NCBI GenBank assembly: GCA_009763385.1
Contig: CM019826.1
Coordinates: forward strand, 92,798,848 to 92,862,847
Length of the DNA: 64,000 nucleotides
DNA from: Coix lacryma-jobi var. lacryma-jobi
Taxonomy: Eukaryota > Streptophyta > Magnoliopsida > Poales > Poaceae
Reading direction: 5' to 3'
Shown here: in pieces, positions 34,771 to 45,263 of the stretch
How the letters are laid out: the number at the start of each line of letters is the position of its first letter
Numbering within the stretch: the first letter of the stretch is position 1
Translations under genes and position numbers: made by a program
The notes under the pieces: model-generated
Told to the model about the DNA's origin: nothing
Databases searched by the model: none
Seen by the model: only the letters and a program-made list of their open reading frames with translations

Positions 34771-37700
34771 ATGGGTCCAAAGAAGCAATCTCAACAGGAG
34801 AAGAAAAAGAAGACCATCGGTGGGAGGCCGCGCCACCCGTGCCCTCCTACAGAAGTTCTGGCTTGGAAATCACCGGACACCAAAGAATCGGAGTTGGCCT
34901 TCTTGGCGCAGCAGGGGTTGCTCCGGTCGCAGCCGATAAACAGGTGGAGGGTGCCCATTGGTCATCACGCTCCAGCCCCCAACACGACGGAGATCGTGAT
35001 GTTCAAGTCCTTCGTCGAGCGCGGGCTGGGACTTCCGGCATCTGATTTCTTGAGGGGATTACTGCATTACTATGGTTTGACCCTCAATCATATTACTCCA
35101 AATGCCTACTTCCATATCGCAATTTTCTCCCATCCTTGTGAGGCTTTTCTGGGGATTTGCCCCTCTTTTACCCTCTTTCGCTATTTCTTCTGGGTAAAAT
35201 GTCAGCCCAGTGATGCAAATGTAGAAGCAGTCGGTGGAGCTAGTATCTAGCTTAGGCTAGAAGTAGCTTCTCAATATATTTCTGTAGCGTTCTCGGAATC
35301 CATCCGGGAATGGGCTAGCGGATGGTTTTATGTAGCCAACCCGCCACCGGCCCTTCGTCGTCATGATGGGTGGCCGCCCAGAAGACCCGAGAGTGGAAGG
35401 ACAAGATTTCTTCTGAAGAGGTAGAGGTCGTCCAACCATTGATCGATATGATAGCAGCTTTGAAGCTGAGTGGACTGACTGGGTATACCGTCGTCCAAGA
35501 CTTCATCGCACGGCGAGTCCATCCGCTGCAACAACGAGCCAACTTTGGCTTCAAATATCTTGGTGTGAAGGACCCGAGTCGGCATTCTGCCGAGCAATTT
35601 CCCAATCAGGAGATTCTGAGGAGGATGAACCGGCTATTGAAGAGCCGTGAGCATCTGGTTTCGATGATGACGACTTTCTCCGCCATCAACCCCCCTCTAG
35701 AGGTAAGAAGTTGTAATATCCGTCTTTTGGATTCTTAATAGATATCACTCTGACTGAACATTATCTTCTTCCTCTTTTTAATAGGCTCAAGGGCGGAATA
35801 ACAATGATTGTCCACCCCTTCCCCCGGCGACTGAAGAAGGCGGAGGCATCGCTCTTGAAGGTCCTATTCGCAGAGAGGATCTTCATAATGAGTCAAGCTC
35901 CCTTGGTGATCTTTACTGGTTAGGGTCAGATTCAACTAACTCTGATGTCATACTCCTGGATCCCGAAGCCGAGAGTAGCCGGAAGCGGTCTCCGAGTCCA
36001 TTCATGGAAGGCGAAGATCCAGTCCCAAAGAAGGCTTGCACTGGTAATCGTCGTGCTTGTCAAAAAATTCTTTTATCCACAGAGTCGGCTAAAAAGCATT
36101 GTAATCCAGGTGCTCCTGGTAAGGGAAAACCCGAGTACTTTATAGATTGCCCGCTTTGGATGTAATGAGCCCTTCTCTTATATCTTTGATTAATACAGAC
36201 GTCGAGGCAGCTCAAGGTTCCTCTGCTGGGAAGGCAGTTAAGGAGAAGACTGATCTTCCTGAGCCGCAACCCAAGAATCTAAGTTTAAAACTTACTGGTG
36301 CTTTGAAGTTGATTAAGTAAGTTTTGCTTCTTTGAAAACTTAGTATTCTTCAAGCTTGTCAGAAGCTCAGTGCTTATTTTTGTTACAGAAAGATCAAGAC
36401 CAGCCAACCATTGGCAACTGATACGGCAAAGGCCCAGGAGATGGAGAGATCAGAGCTACTAAAGGAGCCGGAGTCGAGCGTCCCTCCCATCAGCAGCCAG
36501 GTGAATACCGAGACAACACCCTCCTCTTCTGATGTCCTTGCCGTAGAAGATCTTCAAACGATTGTTCTTCCATTGCCTCAGGTTGGTGTTCCATATTCCA
36601 TCTTTCGTTCTCTCGCTCAATTGGAACTCGACCGGGTAATGAATGATTGGTTCTTCCAGACTCGGCAGCCTGACGAGCCAACTTTGGAGATGGTCAAGGC
36701 TAGCATCAGTACTGGCGATGAAGCTGAAGCCTCAGTTTCTCTTCAGAACGAGTCTGGTGAAGTCCCCGAGTCCTCTCGTCAAGGGTCGAAGCTTGAAGTA
36801 GTGGGGTATAACCCAGACCTTGTCCGTCTGAAGGAGCTGAGTGCTAAAGTGATGGCGCCGGCTTTGGCGTTTAAAGAATTTGTTGAGGTAATGTCTCATC
36901 TGTGCTGACTTTTTATGGTCTTGTTCTGGCTACTAACAACTTCTTGCGCAGGGTTTCGACGTGATAGTCTCTGAGCAGATTATACGAATTCGACAAGAAC
37001 TTTCCATTGAAAACCAAGCTTTGAAGGAGTATATAGCCCAGGATCAGATTAGCCAAAAGGTGGCAACTCAAGTTTTGCATACCAGCATTAATGAGCCTGA
37101 GGGGAAAATGAAGACTGCTGTTGGCGAGCGCGATGCGGCGAACCAGTGGGAAATCGAGCTCTTCTCCAAGCATGCTAGCAGTGAACACAAGTTCAAGGAG
37201 GCTATTATGTCATCCAAGAAACAACTAACCGGTAAGTTGATCATGAATTTCAATGTCCTTAGTTTTTTGATGTCATAGTGCTCATCCACTTCTGTGCTTT
37301 ACTTTTCAGAGTCGCAAAGTATTGTAGCGGGATGGCAGACTGCTTTCAACCGTAAGGAGGCGGAGCTTGAGGAGGTATTTGCTAATGCACAAAGTACTCT
37401 CCAAGAAGCCAAATTGATCCGTGAGGGTGCTGACCGAGACCTGCTGCAGGCTTTGAAATTGACCAAGGAGTTGGGAGAAGCTTTGGAGACGGTTCCGACG
37501 CAACTAAGCGAGTCACAGGAGTCTCTGAAGACTTCACAGGATTCCTTGAAGGCGCTGGAGCAAGCTGTAGAGCCGGTCCTTGACTTGGTGCCGCGCCCCG
37601 AAGGAGTTGAAGAGTCCTTGATTGATCAAGCTAGAGCGGCGCCTGGTCGCCTTACTCAATACATCAAGGATATGGCTACTTCGGTGGTGTGCGGTCTGCT

Positions 37701-37851
37701 TGCAACTTTGCGTCTCCATCTGCCGTCTTTCGACCTTTCTTCTGTCATGAGCTTGCCCGAGGGTAAGAGTGATGAAGACCATGCAGCGACGCAGGAGGAG
37801 GTCAAGAATGTGGCGGAAGAGTACTCCCAGATTTTAGATCTTGTAGGGTAG
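34771..37851 (+). pseudogene. Six-exon antisense gene in element Z (putative gypsy-type transposon family)
   Basis: ATG at 34,771 opens MGPKKQSQQEKKKKTIGGRP. Exon 1 (to 35,702) holds a domain like PF04195 ('putative gypsy type transposon'): FVERGLGLPASDFLRGLLHY, then LTLNHITPNAYFHIAIF and CEAFLGICPSFTLFRYFFW. A TAG at 35,248 and a frameshift near 35,365 break it. Five GT-AG introns follow: 35,703-35,784, 36,044-36,198, 36,317-36,388, 36,888-36,951 and 37,232-37,309. Joining the six exons keeps one reading frame across every junction. Exon 2 is acidic, exon 4 serine/glutamate-rich, and exons 5-6 look like long coiled coil (for example KLTKELGEALETVPTQLSES). The stop is TAG at 37,849. Total coding length is about 2.6 kb. 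The role in the element is unknown. The family and its antisense position are established for grass Tat elements; the exon model is my reading. Confidence 0.72.
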
Positions 37852-38668
37852 TAGGCCGTTCTCAGTCTTGACCGAAATTTGTATCCCCTGAAAGCAAATA
37901 CTGAACAAACAAAGTATAATTTGCTTTTGAGTTTTTCACTGGCTTTGAGCGTTTTTATTTTATCGACTCGTCATTGCAAGAAATTTCTTGTCAATGGGTC
38001 TGTGTTTGGTAGATGTATGACCAGACGTTTCACTGAACGGGTCTATCCGAGTGCTTTTTAGCACCTTGGTTTGGGTTATTCGACTTTGTTTCTCTTGTAG
38101 TCTTTGGCGACTTGTTAGAGAACTTAGTCTACCCGAGTACTACTCTTAGTACCCTGTTTCAAGGGATAAATTTGATCAAGAACTTCTTGAGGACCAATAC
38201 GATGGTTCCTGTTGGGTGAATCGTATCCTCTTGATGGTCGTAGCTTGAGTGCGAAGTGGATTGGACCTCTGTCTGGTTAGTATGTAACAGGGTGAGTACT
38301 ACTCCCCTTGTTATACCTTATAGGAACCAATATCTACTTTGTATATACTATATTCTCTATAGGTTGATAGCCGGGTTTTTAAGTCGTACTATCATTTGAG
38401 TTGTATTGAGCTCGGAGCTCATAACCCGGGTATGGTTGTCTCTGAACCAAGAAAGGAGTCTCACCGAATAATATTATATATTAGTCGGTGGGATACAATA
38501 GCTAAAGCTTATTGTATGCTTTTAAAGATTTTACCTGACTAAATAGCTGTGATAAATGTAGAAGAAAAGAGACCCCTGGTGATCATGCTTCTGATGAAAA
38601 CCAAGCTTTATTAATATATATGTAAATGGATACAAATTTGCCCTGAGTCGTAACTGTAGTATAGTCTT
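37852..38668. other. Convergent spacer between antisense gene and pol of Z
   Basis: An AT-rich 0.8 kb lies between two convergent stops. It would hold the 3' untranslated ends of both transcripts. Phrases such as GAGTACTACTC recur, but no frame or structure stands out. Confidence 0.5.
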
Positions 38669-40523
38669 TTAGGTATGGAATCTCTTCGAATGCTCAATAT
38701 GCCATGAATTTGGCAGTGGAGAGCCATCCTCGGTGACTAGCTCGAAAGACACGGGTCTTGTTACTTTGGATACTTTGTAGGGTCCTTCCCATGGACGCAT
38801 TAGCTTGTGGCGTCCTGTGGTATTCTGGATTTTCTTCAGGACCATGTCGCCTACTTGGAAAGTGCGGTGATGGACGTTCTTGTCGTAGTAGTGCCTCATC
38901 CCTTGGAGATATCTTGTTGACTGAAAGAGTGTAGTTAGTCGGGCTTCTTCAAGACTATTGACTTCTAATCGCCTTGTATCATCTGCCTCTCCTGCATTAT
39001 ACTGTTCCGTTCATGGGGAATTCCAGATTAGGTATGCTGGAAGGATTGCTTCAGTGTCATAGACCAGGAAGAAAGGAGTCTGTCCTGTTTCTCTTCTTCG
39101 CTGTGTCCGTAGCCCCTAGACTACGTTAGGAAATTCCTCGACCCACTTTCCACTATGGTCTTTTAGAAGATCAAATAATCTTGGCTTTAGACCGGCTAGG
39201 ATGAGTGTGTTGGCTCTTTCAACTTGGTCGTTTGACTATGGGTGAGCTACTGATGTGTAGTCTATCTTTATTCCACAGTCGCTGGCCCATGATTTTAATT
39301 CGATTGTCGTGAAGGGGGAACCAAGATCAGTAATAATTCTATGTGGCATCCCCAAAGCGATGAAAGATGCTCTACATGAATTGAACTGATTTTGATGCGT
39401 TGAATTTGACCAGTGGCATGTACTCGATCCATTTAGTGAATTTGTCGATCGCCACGTAAACATACTCAAATCCTCTTGGAGCACGCTTTAGAGGACCCAC
39501 CATGTCGAGGCCCCAACATGAGAAGGGCCACGACGGTGGGATACAAATCAACTCGTGAGCTGGGACATGTTGTTGCTTGGCGAAGAACTGACATGATTGA
39601 CAGCGACGGACTAAGTCTTCTGCATCTTTCAGGGCGGAGGGCCAATAGTACCCCGATCTGAAGATTTTTCTGAGTAATGTCCTTGATGCTGCGTGATTGC
39701 CGCAACACCCAGAATGAACCTCATTTAGTATGTCTTTGCCTTCTTCTGGTGAAATGCACTTGAGGAGGACTCCTGATGAGGCACTGCGTCGATATAGCTT
39801 GTCCCCGACTAAAACATAGTTTTTACTAGGTCTGGTTACTTGCTCTGCTGCGGTTTTATCACTTGGCAATTTATGCTCCTTGATGTAGTCAATGAAAACT
39901 TTAGTCCAGTCGAGTGCTACATATAAGATCTGTGCGGAGGGTGCTAGATCGATCTCTTCCTTCTCTTGGATTGAGGGTTTAGATAGCTCGTGTACAAAGG
40001 TGCCACTAGGGACTAGGGCCCTGTCAGATCTTAACTTTGCTAGGATGTCTGCAGCTACATTGAGATCTCGGGTGATATGAATAAGTTCTAGACCTGAGAA
40101 ATTTTTCTCTAGTTTGTGGACTTCAGCGCAATAGGCGTTCATTGTTTCCTTGGTGCAGTCCCAATCTTTGTTGACTTCGTGAATCACCATAGAAGAATCG
40201 TCATATACTAGGAGTCGCTTGATACCCAATGTGACTGCTAGCCTTAACCCGTGTAGTAGCGCCTCATATTCTGCTTCATTGTTGGTAGCTGGCCACATAA
40301 TTTGTAGAATGTATTTGAGTTGCTCTCTAGCGGGTGATACAAGTAGGACTCTGGCACCTGCTCCTCCGAGTTTTAGGGACCCGTCGAAGTACATCTTCCA
40401 ATGTTCTGGAAAAGCGTCGTCTTGAATCTGCTGGAATTCTGTCCACTCGGCGAAGAAATCAACCAGGGCTTGCGACTTGATGGCTTTTCTTGGAGTGAAC
40501 TTGATATTGAGTGCCCCCAACTC
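38669..40523 (-). pseudogene. Tat pol of element Z: end of RNase H, second RNase H, integrase
   Basis: At the right edge the frame begins ELGALNIKFTPRKAIKSQAL, the end of the first RNase H linker, cut by Sirevirus 2. The second RNase H follows (WKMYFDGSLKLGGAG near 40,395; NNEAEYEALLHGLR near 40,275; LNVAADILAKL near 40,040). Integrase has HSGCCGNH near 39,710 and CQSCQFF near 39,600 as the HHCC finger, then GLDMVGPLKRAPRGFEYVYV with the first catalytic aspartate. The frame then breaks at about 39,380; a shifted piece (39,484-39,236) keeps GMPHRIITDLGSPFT with the second aspartate. The C-terminal part at 38,899-38,669 (WEGPYKVSKV, ending HSKRFHT) is intact. The segment 38,900-39,235 is still pol-like but broken in all frames. 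Confidence 0.85.
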
Positions 40524-40795
40524 TGAAGGACCGAAAGTGCTACCAGAAAGTGACCAGAGGGGGGGGGTGAATGGGAGCTTCAAATTTCTTTTCAGAAACT
40601 AGTTGCCTTTGTCCCAAGAATCAACCCCAAGAGCAAACCCAGAGCTTGCAGGTGTCCTTGACCCTAGATGTAGGGTGGATGCTTCCAAGAAGCACAGCGA
40701 GACACTACACAACTCTAGAAACCCAACACAAAAGCCAGAAATCAAAACCGACAACAGACGAACGATTCACGGACGAAAGCGTACAAACTTCACTT

Positions 40796-41095
40796 GACCG
40801 GACTCTGGCCAGCGTCCGGTCAGTGAGCACTAGACGCGTCCAGTCAGGCAAAGTCCGATTCTCGACCTCTCTGTTTGCGACCGGACTCACTGAGTTGAGC
40901 GTCCGGTCACACTGCAAGGAGCGTCCGGTCGACACAGACAGACAATGAACAGTGCCTTCTGTGCGTCCGGTCACATGCACGTGAAGCGTCCAGTCGAGTC
41001 GAAACGAAAATGCAGAATCGGTTCGCTTGGCCTTCAACGACCGGACGCACGGGGTCAGCGTCCGGTCAACCGGTGGCCAGCGTCCGGTCACCCCG
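40796..41095. repeat. CpG-rich array GCGTCCGGTC / GACCGGAC in LTR of Sirevirus 2
   Basis: About ten occurrences of GCGTCCGGTC or its reverse complement, some with one change (GCGTCCAGTC), occur in 300 bp. Neighbouring units in opposite orientation form longer inverted repeats. This occupies the slot where Sirevirus 1 carries CGGACTGTCCG. Confidence 0.8.
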
Positions 41096-41869
41096 AGTTT
41101 GTGCTGTTCGTCCACCTATTCGACTCGATCACACCTAAAATGAATCCTCTAGGGACCAAACTTGGTGAGAGGAGTCACAAGGAGGATAGTGAGCTACTCC
41201 TAAGAGATCATGGCTCGAACCTATCTCCAAATCGATGAATCGAAGAAATTCGGGGTAAGGGAAGAAAAGTTGATCCAAAATGAAAACCAACCGATCTACT
41301 TGTTTGTGAGGATTGATGTAAATTCCTTCGGTGAAAGTGATCACTACACTATAAAAAACAAGTTGATTTAAAGGGTTTTGCAAACGGAGCAACGTGGAGA
41401 GAGATCGATCGACGGGAAAATCATGAAGAAAAAGCAAAACGCGAAGAACAACTCCAAAACGCGAATCACACCACGAATTGCAACCGTGTGGCTACCACAC
41501 GCTACAACAGTGAGATTACGGTCTCACTTCCTCAAAATCTCCAGTACACAGAGGTATGATTCTCTGCGGATCTCAGTGGCTATAGCAGGGGATTGAGAGA
41601 GCAGGAAAACCCTAGAAGCAAAGAGCAAATGACTGAGATGAGATGGAAGGGGGGTGTGTCCCTCTACTTATCCTAATTCTAATTCCCACTCTACCCCTGG
41701 TTATTTACAGAGCGAACCAGCCAAACCCTAAGGCTATCCTGGACCAACTCGAAGATGATGCTGATCTGACGGCCACGCCCGCACAACTGGTAGCGTTGCC
41801 TCGACGCAACCTCACCGATTGCCACCACGTGCCGCCACCGCTCTGCTTGTCCTTTTCCCAGACTTCGCC

Positions 41870-42132
41870 CCCGGTTTTAAGGCCCAAATCGGGAAACCAG
41901 CCTTCTCGACCAACCCTCGGTTTTGAGGCCCAAACCGGGAAACCAGCCGTCCATCACCTGAGTTTTGTGGCCCAAACTCAGAAACCCGCAGCACCCAGGT
42001 TTTGAGGCCCAAACCTAGAAACCGTCCTCAGCCAGAGTTTTGTGGCCCAAACTCGGAAACCATCCGCACCCAGGTTTTGAGGCCCAAACCTGGAAACCGT
42101 CCACTCAGTGGTTTTTCTGTGGCTCAACCACC
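41870..42132. repeat. Seven-unit hairpin array in LTR of Sirevirus 2
   Basis: Seven units of about 24 bp occur at 30-45 bp intervals. Each has a stem, a constant loop TGAGGCCC or TGTGGCCC, and the complementary stem. Stems include CGGTTT/AAACCG, CTGAGTTT/AAACTCAG, CCGAGTTT/AAACTCGG, CCAGGTTT/AAACCTGG (with one mismatch in one unit) and GTGGTT/AACCAC. Stems differ between units but pair within each. It lies in U3, 350-610 bp from the LTR start on the minus strand. Confidence 0.8.
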
Positions 42133-42479
42133 AAACCGAGCCGTAGAGGGGATGCACAGCCCGTGCACCCCATCCACCGACATGTGTCCCCAGGTTCTCG
42201 ACCCAAGCAACACCATGCCCGCAAGTCTTCGCTCGTCGCTATCCCAGGCTGTCAGCCACCACAGCTGATCCTCAGGCTACCGGTCCCTCAGTCCAAGCCT
42301 CACGTCCGCCCTTCGCCACTCTCGGTCCATCGGCACGGCACATCTCTACTTGACCTTCACCTTGCCTTTGGTCACTGTATCCGTGCTCGACACCTGCACA
42401 ACACAAGCCAAAGAACATGCGCATTATCCCAGTTGACAATCACTCATCACTCGAGACTCGGCATACACCCATGTATCCA

Positions 42480-44246
42480 CAATCTCCCCCTTGATGAGTG
42501 CATTGTCAACTACCAACACAAATACAATATAGAATAGAGGAAGAAGGAAGAAGGAAGAAGGAGAAGGAACTCGACCAAATGACCCAAAAGCATATCAAAG
42601 CCGAAGAAGGTCAAGTGGAAAGAGCAAGACAACTTGGTCCCCAAAGACATGGGCAACGGCTCGACGCAACCAAGCAAAGCAAAGCTAGCCCTCAAGAAGA
42701 GGTAGAACAGGCTCAACACCACTAGGAAGAAAACTTGATACAAATTGAAAAACCAATTGAAATTCAAGCAGAAAAGAGCTAGCCCTCAAGAAGAGACAGA
42801 ACGGGCTCAACACCGCTAGCTCGATACCAACTGAAAAGGCACAAAGAGCTCGATACCAATTGGAAAGCACAAAGGCAAACACGCTAGTCCCTCTAGAACG
42901 AGGCAAAGGCTCAACACAACTAGCAAGAAAGCTCGATACCAATTGAGGGAATGCCAACTGAAAAGCAAAAGAGCTCGACACCAATTGGGAGTCATACTCA
43001 CAAAAGCAAAACTGCTAGTTCCTCAAGACAGAGGCAAAGGCTCAACACAACTAGCAGAAAAAGCTCTGAACCAATTGGAAAACTCAAAATCCTCAAAAAC
43101 CGAGCCAACTAAAACTCCCCCTCCAATAGTGCACACAACCAGGAAATCTCCAAATTTCTCCCCCTTAGTTGATCTTAAGATTTCCCCCCTTATGATTTGG
43201 CAAATTTCTCCCCCTTAGTTGAAAATGCACTATCAAGAATCTCCCCTCCAAATGCATATGAGTTAAAATGCGAGTTAGCAGCTTCAGGAATATAGTCTAG
43301 AGAACGAAAAGATGCTCTACACAGTATAACTCCAATGATTCAACAAGAAGCATACATGCCAGCATGGCTCAAACTGATCACCAAATACGAAGTCTGAGCA
43401 TAATGAGCAGTTTTCAGCCACAAAGGTATTCACCATCAAAATAGCACTAAACATGTATAGACAGGAAGTCAAACAAGTGCTAAACATGTATACAAGGTGA
43501 ACTACCCCTAGCAAGGTTCAATCATCATGCTATAGAATGAAACATAGACTTGTGTATTCAAATTTTATCGGAGTTGCAGCGGTTAAAATACACAAGTTCA
43601 AATTTCAGCATGTGATTACGAGAGGTTGAAAGCTTGTCATTGCCTAACTTTTCAACTGTGCGAAACCTATGCAGAAGCAATCAGAAGCTTAAAGCAACAG
43701 TCTCGGTCATACACTACATAGCTCAAGTTTAACTCATAGTGCAATGAGAAACATTCTCGATACTGTGATGTGCTGACAAGCAATCCCATCTCGATATTTC
43801 TAATTCACCTAACTTGGTTCAAATTTAAAACAGAATATGAACATACCAAGCAAGTCAATGACTCAAAACTAGAGACATAGCAACCTAGCATATATGAAAA
43901 GCACAAGTAATTTCAACATATTCTGCACATGCTAGTTGCATATCTCAATGGTGAATATTTTCAAGTTTTATGTTCATTAAGCAAATTCACCATTCAGAAA
44001 ATAGCTCAGCTCACAACATGTATCAGTGATCAGAAAGAGCATAAGCTACAACATAAAGCATTGGAGCATACATTATACAGAGCATAGTCACATTCTAAAG
44101 ATTATATACATGAAGCTCTGAATGGAAATATGCTAGATGAAATGCAAAGATGCATGATGAAATGCAAAAACGAACTTATCCGAAAAGATACCAATTGAAG
44201 AACAAAAAGTCAGTTTATGATACAGGAGCCAAAATGTTTCCCCCAT
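42480..44246 (-). promoter_or_regulatory. 3' non-coding region of Sirevirus 2 with multiple polypurine tracts
   Basis: The tract next to the LTR is CAAGGGGGAGATTG on the minus strand (42,480-42,493). Further copies on the same strand are at about 43,110, 43,156, 43,182, 43,206 and 43,237, and a GGGGGAAAC run at 44,238. A GGAAGAA microsatellite is at about 42,540-42,567. The rest (43,260-44,230) is AT-rich with no reading frame of note. Multiple PPTs are a known Sirevirus trait. Confidence 0.75.
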
Positions 44247-45258
44247 CTAAAAGGGGAAACACACACCAAGCTCACCTCTCAACCTAGCAAAAGTTGATTG
44301 GTCTAAAGGCTTGGTGAAAATATCAGCCAACTGATGATGAGTATCGACATGGCGAAGATCGATATCACCCTTCTCATAGTGGTCTCAGAAAATGAAAGCG
44401 CACATCAATGTGTTTGGTCTTAGAGTGCAGCACGGGGTTCTTAGCAATGCTAATAGCACTCGTGCTGTCACAAAGCAAAGGAACGCGAGAAAAGCTCAGA
44501 CCAAAATCACGCAAAGTGGCCATCACCTAAAGCAATTGGGAACAGCAGCTAGCCGCAGCAACATACTTAGCCTCCATGGTAGACTGGGCGACACTAGGCT
44601 GCTTGCGAGAAGACCACGATACAAGAGAAGAACCAATAAATTGACAAGTCCCACAAGTGGACTTGCGCTCAATTCGGCAACCAGCAAAATCGGCATCAGA
44701 ATAACCGCAAAGGGAAAGGGTGGAGGAAGCAGAGTACCAAATCCCAAACTCAGGAGTGAAGCATAAGTACCTCATAATGCGCTTGACTGCCTGACAGTGA
44801 GAGGTGCGTGCCGACGACTGAAATCGCGCGCAAAGACACACCGCGAACTGGATGTCCGTGCGTGTCGCCGTCAGGTACAGCAGCGACCCGATCATACTCT
44901 GGTACTCCTTCTGGTCCACAGCTTCTCCATCCACATCCGCATCCAGGGCCGCCGTGGTCAGCATGGGTGTTGGAAGAGGCTTGGCCTCACCCATGTCGAA
45001 CTTCTTCAGGATGTCCTTGGTGTACTTGCCCTGGTGCATGAACGTCCCCTCTCAGGATTGCTTGATTTGCAATCCGAGGAAAAATGTCAACTCGCCCACC
45101 ATGCTCATTTCAAACTCCCTGCTCATAGTGTCTGCAAACTTGGCAACCAAAGCGTGAGAAGAACCACCGAAAATGATATCATCCACGTAAATCTGGACCA
45201 AGAGAGTGGCATTGCCCTGCTTGAGGAGAAAAAGCGTTTTATCCACACATCCCATTTT
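44247..45258 (-). pseudogene. RT C-terminus and RNase H of Sirevirus 2
   Basis: This is the left half of a pol split by Sirevirus 1. Next to the insertion it reads KMGCVDKTLFLLKQGNATLL and has the catalytic YVDD near 45,175. A TGA at 45,052 breaks it before HQGKYTKDILKKFDMGEAK. RNase H shows CGYSDADFAGCRIERKSTCG near 44,690 and the WSSRKQPSVAQST stretch. The Copia RNase H tail (HIDVRFHF, then an ADIFTKPLD-like end) is readable in shifted frames down to the stop at 44,247. Confidence 0.85.
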
Positions 45259-45263
45259 AAAAC

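Larger units (their letters stand above)
32800..40523 (-). mobile_element. Tat-lineage Ty3/Gypsy element Z (3' portion)
   Basis: Z is a RIRE2-like Tat element on the minus strand inserted in Y gag (left flank TGGAA, 32,795-32,799). From left to right it shows the 3' LTR (32,800-33,180), a spacer with PPT-like repeats, a six-exon plus-strand gene (34,771-37,851) and a minus-strand pol (38,669-40,523). At 40,524 Sirevirus 2 interrupts it inside the RNase H region; gag, protease, RT and the 5' LTR would be beyond the window. Its layout parallels element X, with the antisense gene between integrase and the 3' LTR, but the LTR is four times shorter. Confidence 0.85.
40524..42479 (-). repeat. 3' LTR of Sirevirus 2
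   Basis: The LTR is 1956 bp; on plus it reads TGAAGGACCG...CATGTATCCA. It shares with LTRs 45,264-47,387 and 54,856-56,972 the end phrase GGGGGGTGAATGGGAGC, a central block (GTCTCACTTCCTCAAAATCT) and the hairpin array. Its CpG-rich segment (40,796-41,095) is different. It is followed by a polypurine tract at 42,480. Confidence 0.9.
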
